Shown piece after piece: positions 57,601 through 64,000 of a DNA stretch of 64,000 bases. The stretch's first letter is position 1. Every line of letters begins with the position of its first letter. The notes under the pieces were generated by a model. It made no database searches and was not told the origin of the DNA. It saw only the letters and a list, made by a program, of their open reading frames with translations. The DNA comes from Eonycteris spelaea (taxonomy: Eukaryota > Chordata > Mammalia > Chiroptera > Pteropodidae): NCBI GenBank assembly GCA_003508835.1, contig PUFA01000286.1, forward strand, positions 1,609,212-1,673,211. Reading direction: 5' to 3'. Made by a program: the position numbers and the translations under genes.

Positions 57601-59919
57601 TACTGTTAGTAAGAGCAAGACCCTTACTTCAGAGAACGTTTTTTTACTTGTTTAAAATGGTCCTGTTGGGTCACAAGCTAAAGCAAAACGTGTTTATAAA
57701 ATTCTCTCCATTGTAGCTGGACCAATGACATTTTCCATGTCCTAAGTAATCTTTGGTCTCTGTGATTTCTGCTAGAATAACCACCTTCAAGGAGCTATTC
57801 AATTCTCTTCTAAGCCTTCTAGAATCTCTCCTAGTGTATTCATAGCTTAGGAGATGGCCAAGAATCAAAGGAGAATTTTTGGGCATACTTTGAGATGTCT
57901 TCTCTATGTCCCCCTTCATGGTGTAACCTTACCCCCACTATTCTAACCATTTTGGCACTCAGAAACTACCTCTTTATTTCTTCTGCCTGGTAATACTGTA
58001 TCTTTTGTCTTTGGCTCAGGGCAGCAGCTTAGTAATTAGAAAATTCCCTTGGAAGAGAGCTGGAATGCATATGATTCTAAACTCCTATGCTTCCTTCTTT
58101 CAAAGGCTATAATCTCACACCAATTGTTTTCCGAGTCCTGCTAGCAGTCATTGTATATATATTTTGTTTGTTACAACATTGAAGAAAATCTAATAATATA
58201 CAAGATGTACTTTTAATATGACTCTATGTAAAATCTTAGTTTTCTGTGGTTCAAAAAAACGAGATCTTCAGAGGAAAGAGACAAATATAAAGAAAAAAAG
58301 GTACACATTATATAGTGGTAAATAAATACCACTTGGGGTTCATATATACTGAATCCAGTCTCCAGAAATTTTTACATCTGTAGGACAATTTAAGGAAGAT
58401 CAATATTCACAATTATAATTCCAAGGCACACTAAATCTTGAATCATCACAATAAAATCAAATAGTATTCAGTAGATTATACTTATGTAGCTATCCATGTA
58501 CCTTACTCTATTAATAAGATGATCTTTAAGAAAATGTGTTTTAAAAACTTAATCATCTATATATTTGTATGCTGAAAACATGAGTCAGTATTTTTTCTCT
58601 TCTAAGGCATGAGTGCATTAACTCAGAGTTCTTAGTACTATCAGACATCAGTTCACACCTTGATGACAAAATATAAAATATGCTTATACTTTAAAGAGAG
58701 GAAAGGAGTTCTAAAAGCTAATTTGTTTACATAAAATGTCATAGCTACTTAGTGATGAATAAAAGTAAAAATACATATTTATAATTTTCCCTTTAGCATT
58801 CTATGCAATATACTAAATTGCTTAGACTTAACGAAGATTTGTGTGTGCATGTGTGTGAAAGAGAAGTCTAGGGCGGGGATCAGCATAAGGAATAAAAGGC
58901 TTATGGTTAACCAGCTAATGAAGGAACATTATATAAGCAATAAATGCCACAAGATTATCAATAAGCCTGGTATTATAGAAAACTTTCTTTTGAATTTTTG
59001 GCCTACAATCTAAACAGGATTCCAGGAGACTACTTCAGTTGTCTCCCCAGAAAAAAATTTTTAGATAGTCCTGACTAGAGGTCACAGTAATAAGGGGCTG
59101 AGGCTTATTTTCAATGAATTATGCTATGTCCTTAATTTTGAACTAGTTCTTTTATGTTTGTTTGTAATACTATAAACTCTGTATTTTATGCTAATTATGA
59201 GAATAGCTTGAATAAAAATTTTTTTACACCTTTTCTTTCCTCTCATGGAAGCATTAATAAGCTGAAGAATAACCCAAATTCAGGCAAAAGAAAAATATTC
59301 AAAAAATATAGTTAAGTACCTGTTGGCTTTAAGCTGGGAATTTTCAGCATAAAAAGTTATTGGATATGTAATATATCAGTGTGCTTAATGAGAATATACT
59401 AATTCGGTACATTTAAATAGCTTTGTTTAAAGTCTAACTTATAAACAAAAATTTATATTTTGGGGTTGAATTTAAAGTTCTCTTGAAAATATGCAAGTAT
59501 TTTCTCTCCTTTTCACAGCATGAAATTATAGATTTTTTTTATAGCAGCAGAGTACATGAAGCAGCATGAATTATGTCATTCTGTGTGCACAGCCACAGGC
59601 ACACTTATTATTTCCATTCTATGTTAGTGAGTAGACACATCCTGCTGCCACTATTCTGTGGAAGATTGTTACACTCCTTGGTGGGACCCTTGTAAAATGA
59701 AGGAATTTCAAAAGTTCAAAAGTTTGTTTTGTAATTATGACATGCCACCTTTTTAAAAAAATGTGAGAATGAGCCATTTTTTATTTCTCTGGAAGAAAAA
59801 GTCCACCTGCCATAGAGTTTTGCAGCCCCTGCTCTATTTTAATTAGCTATTTTCATTTAGGATTTCCTTCCCTAATAGAAGGTCTAAACTAATTGAAAAG
59901 GTCTTTTATGTTTGTTTTT
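57601..59919. other. AT-rich DNA, no feature recognised
   Basis: No confident repeat or gene in 2.3 kb. The minus-strand 82-codon frame at 57671-57919 has no domain. Confidence 0.5.
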
Positions 59920-61600
59920 TTTTTGTTTTCTATTTTTTATTTATTTAATTTTTAATTAAATTTATCAGGATGACATTGGTTAATAAAATTATATAGGTTT
60001 CAAGTATACAATTCGATAATACGTCATTAATATGTTGCATCGTGTGTTCACAACCAAAGTCACATCTTCTGTCACCATATATTTGACCGTTTTACCCTTA
60101 ATCTACCTCTCTTCCTCCCCTCTTACCTCTGGTAACCACTAAACTGTTGTCCGTGTCCAATGAGTCTCTGTTTGTCTTGTTCATTTCTGGTTTTCAGTTT
60201 TATATTTCCATATAAGTGAAATCATGTAGCTCTCAACTTTTCCTGTCTGACTTATTTCGCTTAACATAATAATACCAAGATCCATCCATGTTTTTGTAAA
60301 TGGCAGTACTTAATTTTTTCTTATGGTTGAGTAATTTTCCATTGTATATGTGTACCACATCTTCTTTATCCAATTATCTATAGAAGGGCGCTTTGGTTGT
60401 TTCCATGTCTTGGCCACCATGAATAATGCTGCAAGAAACATCAGAATGCATATATTTTTTATGAATAAATGTTTTTAATTTCGGGGGTAAATACCCAGAA
60501 GAGATTGTTGGGTCATATAGTAATTCCATTATTAATTTTTTGAAGAACTTCCATATTGTTTTCCATAGTGGCTGTACCAATTTACATTCTCACCATAGTG
60601 TATGAAGGTTCCCTTTTCTCCACAATCTCGCTAACATTTTTTTATTACTTGTCTTATTGATGACAGCCATTCTAAAAGATGTGGAGGGCTACCACATTGT
60701 GGTTTTAATTTACATTTCCTTAATAGTTAGTAAGGTCAAGCATCTTTTTATATGACTGTTGGCCATTTATATGTCTTCTTGAGAGAAGTGTCTATTAAAG
60801 TCCTTTGCCCATTTTTTAATTGGATTGTTTGTTGTTTTGTTGTTGGGTTGTTTGAGTTCTTTGTATACTTCTGCTTTTACTTCCCTTGGCTTTCAGGTCA
60901 AATTCATAAAATCCTCCCTAAATCCAAGGTCCATGAGTTTAGTACCTATGTTTTCTTCTTTGTGATTTATTGTTTCAGGTCTTATATTTAGGTCTTTGAT
61001 CCATTTTGAGTTAATTTTGGTGTATGGTGACAGATTTTAGTCACTTAATTCTTTTCCATGTGGCTCTCCAATTTTCCAAGGACCATTTATTACAGAGGAT
61101 TTCTTTTTTCCATTATATGTTTTTAGCTTTTTTGTCAAAAATTATTTGCTTTTATATGGGAGTTTATTTCTGTACTCTCAATTCTGTTTCATTGGTCTGT
61201 GTGTCTGTCTTTCTGCCAATATCATGCTGTCTGACTATTGTCTCTTTGTAGCATAATTTGAAGTTAAGGGGAGTGACATCTCTGACCTTATTATGTTTTC
61301 TCAGGACTTTATTGGCTGTTCAGGGTCTTTTGTGTTTCCATGCAAATCTGATGATTTTTTGTTATAGTTCTTTTAAAAATGCCATTGGAATATTGAAGAT
61401 GATTGCATTAAATATGTCTATTGTCTTTGGGCAATAAGGCCATTTTAACTATATTGATTTTTTTCAATTCATAAACACAAAATATCTTTTTCATTTCTTA
61501 GTGTCTTCTTCAATTTCTTTTAGTAATGCCTTATAGTTTCCAGTGTATAGGTCCTATACATGCTTTGTTAAGTTTAAAATAATATTGAATGTCAACTGTC
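59920..61600 (-). mobile_element. L1 LINE 3' half, antisense
   Basis: Starts with a T-rich tail on the plus strand (the antisense poly-A), then the antisense 3' UTR, then antisense ORF2 from about 60230: AAGTGAAATCATGTAGCTCT, GGCAGTACTTAATTTTTTCT, CCATTGTATATGTGTACCAC, GGCTGTACCAATTTACATTC, GGCCATTTATATGTCTTCTT, CCATTTTGAGTTAATTTTGG. It is 5'-truncated near 61600, within the RT domain's C-terminal side. A deletion of about 100 bases is likely near 60865. Confidence 0.92.
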
Positions 61601-62247
61601 ATTAATTTTCAATTAAAAAAGAAAAAAATGCAAAGACACTACAAATGGTAAGCAGCAAAGCCATGATGAAAAAAGAAAAAAAAAATTCTATCCCAGAAGA
61701 ATATTGCCGTTTATGTAGTAATGACCACCCTATTTGGAGACCCAGAATTGACTCAGAAACATAATATGAATTGAATCAAATAGTCATTATAATGAGGATA
61801 GGTTTCTTGGAAGATTGGGGGCACTTACTTTTTAAAAATAATGTTTTATTGAGAAATAATTTCCATACCATACAATGCGTTTAAGAGGTACTATTAACTT
61901 GTTTTTAGTATATATAGCTTTTATGTATTCACAGAGGTGTGCAAACATCACCAAAATAAATTTTAGAACATTTTTCTTACCCTCAAGGAAACCTTGTACC
62001 CATTAGCAGTGGCTTTCCCCTTATACCCAACCTCTGCCCCAGCCCTATGCAATTACTAATTTACTTCCTATCTTACATTTGCCTCTTCTGGACTTTGCAT
62101 AAAATGGAATCATACGCTATGTTTTTGTTTTGGTTTTTTGTCAATGACTTCTGTCACTTAGTATAGTGTTTTCAAAGTTCATCTACATTGTAGTAGGCAT
62201 CAGTATTTCATTTATTTTTATTGATGAATAATATTCCATTGTATAGC

Positions 62248-62261
62248 TATGCCACAATTTT
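62248..62261. repeat. Target-site duplication, left copy
   Basis: TATGCCACAATTTT, 14 bp, identical to the copy at 63668-63681. It belongs to the older L1 that served as target. Confidence 0.9.
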
Positions 62262-62359
62262 TAATTAATTAAAATTAATTGATTTTAAAAATAACTAATT
62301 AATTTTTATGGTGACATTGGTTTATGAAATCCAGTAAGTTTCATCTGTATACTTTAAAA

Positions 62360-62445
<86 letters not shown>

Positions 62446-63667
62446 TGTCCATTCACCTCCCATAGATTTCTTTCTGTCACCACATATTTGACCCCCTTTA
62501 TCCCATCTACCTCCCCATTCTCTCTACCCCTACCCTCTGGTAACCACTAGTCTATAGTCAATGTCCATGAGTCTTTGCTTGTTTGGCCTGTTTCTTTGTT
62601 GCTTTTAGGCTTATATCTCACATATAAGTGATATCGTGTGATTTTCAACTTTTTTTTTTGGTCTGGCTTATTTAGCTTAACATGATTACCTCGAGTTGTT
62701 GCAAATGGCAGTATTTCATCTCTTCTTATGGCTGAGTAATATTCCATTGTATATATGTACCACAGCTTCTTTATCTAATAATCTATCATAAGACACTTCG
62801 GTTGCTTCCATGTCCTGGTCAGTGTGAATAATGCTCCTATGAACATCAGTGTGCAAATATTTTTTTGGATATGGGTTTTCAGGTCTTTGGGGTAAATACC
62901 CAGTAGAGGAATTGCTGGATCATATGGTAGATCAATTCTTAGTCTTTTGAGAAATATTCATACTGTTTTTCATAGTGGCTGTACCAATTCACAGTCCCAC
63001 CAGCAGTGGATGAGGGTCCCTTTTTCTCCACATCTTCTCTAACATTTGTTATAACTTGTCCTGTTAATTATAGCTATTCTAACAGATGTGAGATTGTAGC
63101 TCATTATGGTTTTGATTTGCATTTTCCTAATAGCTAGCAATGTTGAGGAGCATCTTTTCAAATATTTGTTGGCCATTTGTATGTCCTCTAGGGAGAAGTG
63201 TCTGTTCAATCTTGCCCATTTTTTGATTGGATCATTTGTTTTTTTTGTGTTATTGAGTCATATGGTTCTTTGTATATTTTGGATATTAGGCCCTTATCAG
63301 AGGCATTGCTTAAAATACATTTTCCCATTGAGAAGGTTGTCTCTTTACCTTGTTGATGATTTCTTTTGCTGAGCAGAAGCTTTTTAGTTTGATGTAGTCC
63401 CATTCATTTATTTTAGCTTTTACTTCCCTTGCCTTTGAGGTCAAATACATAAAATCCTTTTAATACAAGGTCCTTGAGTTTAGTTCCTATGTTTTCTTCT
63501 ATGCATTTTATTGTTCCAGATCTTATATTATTGTTCTTAATCCATTTTGAATTAATTTTGGTGTGTGGTGATATAAAAGAGTCTAGTTTCATTCTTTTGT
63601 AGATGGCTTTCCATTTTTCCCAGCACCATTTATTGACAAGGCTTTCCTTTCTCTACTGTATGATTTT
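62262..63667 (-). mobile_element. Younger L1, antisense, inserted in an older L1
   Basis: The degenerate T-rich tail at 62262-62310 is followed by an antisense 3' UTR with a TA/CA repeat and the antisense C-terminal ORF2 (AACCACTAGTCTATAGTCAA, GCTGAGTAATATTCCATTGT, CTTTGGGGTAAATACCCAGT, TGGCCATTTGTATGTCCTCT). It ends at the 5' truncation near 63667. Direct repeats TATGCCACAATTTT at 62248-62261 and 63668-63681 are identical and mark the insertion. Confidence 0.93.
62361..62440. repeat. TA followed by CA microsatellite in the younger L1
   Basis: About 20 TA units (to 62402), a TGTA link, then about 18 CA units. Both are within the 3' UTR of the younger L1. Confidence 0.96.
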
Positions 63668-63681
63668 TATGCCACAATTTT
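63668..63681. repeat. Target-site duplication, right copy
   Basis: TATGCCACAATTTT, 14 bp, identical to the left copy; immediately after it the older L1 continues. Confidence 0.9.
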
Positions 63682-64000
63682 GATCAATTGTTCAGCTGAT
63701 GGAATTTGGGTTGTTTCTTCTTAGAGCTATTATGATAATGCTGCTATGAAACATTTATATTCAAGTTTTTGTGTGAATATATATTTTTATTCCAATTGGG
63801 TCTATATCTAAAAAGTGGAATTGCTGAGTAATAAGGTAACTCTATGTTTAACTTTTGAGGAATTGCCAGAGTGTTTTCCAATTATATCATTTAATTTCCC
63901 ATCAGCAGTGTGTGAGAGTTTCAGTTTCTCTATTTTATCTCCAACACTTGTTATTATCTGTCTTTTTATAATAGCTATTTTAATATATGTGAAGTGGTGT

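Larger units (their letters stand above)
61820..64000 (-). mobile_element. Older L1, antisense, split by a younger L1
   Basis: The plus strand 61820-62261 reads as the antisense 3' UTR and ORF2 end of an ancient L1 (ACCATACAATGCGTTTAAGA, AACCTTGTACCCATTAGCAG, AATATTCCATTGTATAGCTA). The series is resumed without loss at 63682 (GGAATTTGGGTTGTTTCTTC, GATAATGCTGCTATGAAACA, TTCCCATCAGCAGTGTGTGA) and continues to the window end. The interruption is the younger L1 at 62262-63667, whose duplicated target flanks it. Confidence 0.9.

Overview
This window looks like intergenic, AT-rich DNA from a placental mammal. I found no host protein-coding exon, no RNA gene and no CRISPR array. Almost everything recognisable is a fossil mobile element: LINE-1 (L1) copies of several ages, L2-like and MIR repeats, hAT-type and Tigger/pogo-type DNA transposon remnants, long terminal repeats (LTRs), and two endogenous retroviruses. 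There are no Alu or B1 elements and no clearly recent SINE. The L1 3' tails and one L1 5' UTR resemble those I know from laurasiatherian mammals, with a bat as a plausible source. That host guess is an inference and not firm.

Layout. 1-13 kb: old sequence with a TCTA microsatellite, an L2-like repeat interrupted by a MER1-type hAT element (2.5-4.6 kb), a MIR, an antisense solo LTR (9.35-9.82 kb), an antisense L1 piece, and a decayed Tigger/pogo transposase (10.9-11.6 kb). 13.3-17.2 kb: a plus-strand L1 with an inactivated endonuclease and no reverse-transcriptase core. 20.1-24.3 kb: an old class I endogenous retrovirus whose LTR end, gag, protease, RT (YVDD) and integrase can be traced through many stops. 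25-38 kb: L1 tails, two hAT miniature elements, MIRs and a probable solo LTR (37.44-37.98 kb). 40.2-47.9 kb: two plus-strand L1s in tandem, the first with a 5' UTR and a large internal deletion, the second 5'-truncated but with most of ORF2. 48-50 kb: ancient L1, L2 and MIR pieces.

50.9-56.0 kb is the most distinctive part: a GC-richer, CpG-containing provirus of gammaretroviral type. It has a 5' LTR, a tRNA-Pro-type primer-binding site, a splice donor, a gag broken by several frameshifts, a deletion that removed protease and the polymerase core of RT, well-preserved RNase H and integrase segments, and a 270-codon open surface-envelope segment that stops just after a CWLC motif. No transmembrane envelope region and no 3' LTR were found. 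56.6-64 kb: antisense L1 pieces, ending with a younger L1 inserted into an older L1 and bracketed by a 14-bp target-site duplication.

The genes do not form a working system. Each element is disabled by truncation, frameshift, stop codons or loss of catalytic residues. I found no convincing previously undescribed system. The best candidates for follow-up are the internally deleted gammaretroviral provirus and its open envelope segment.
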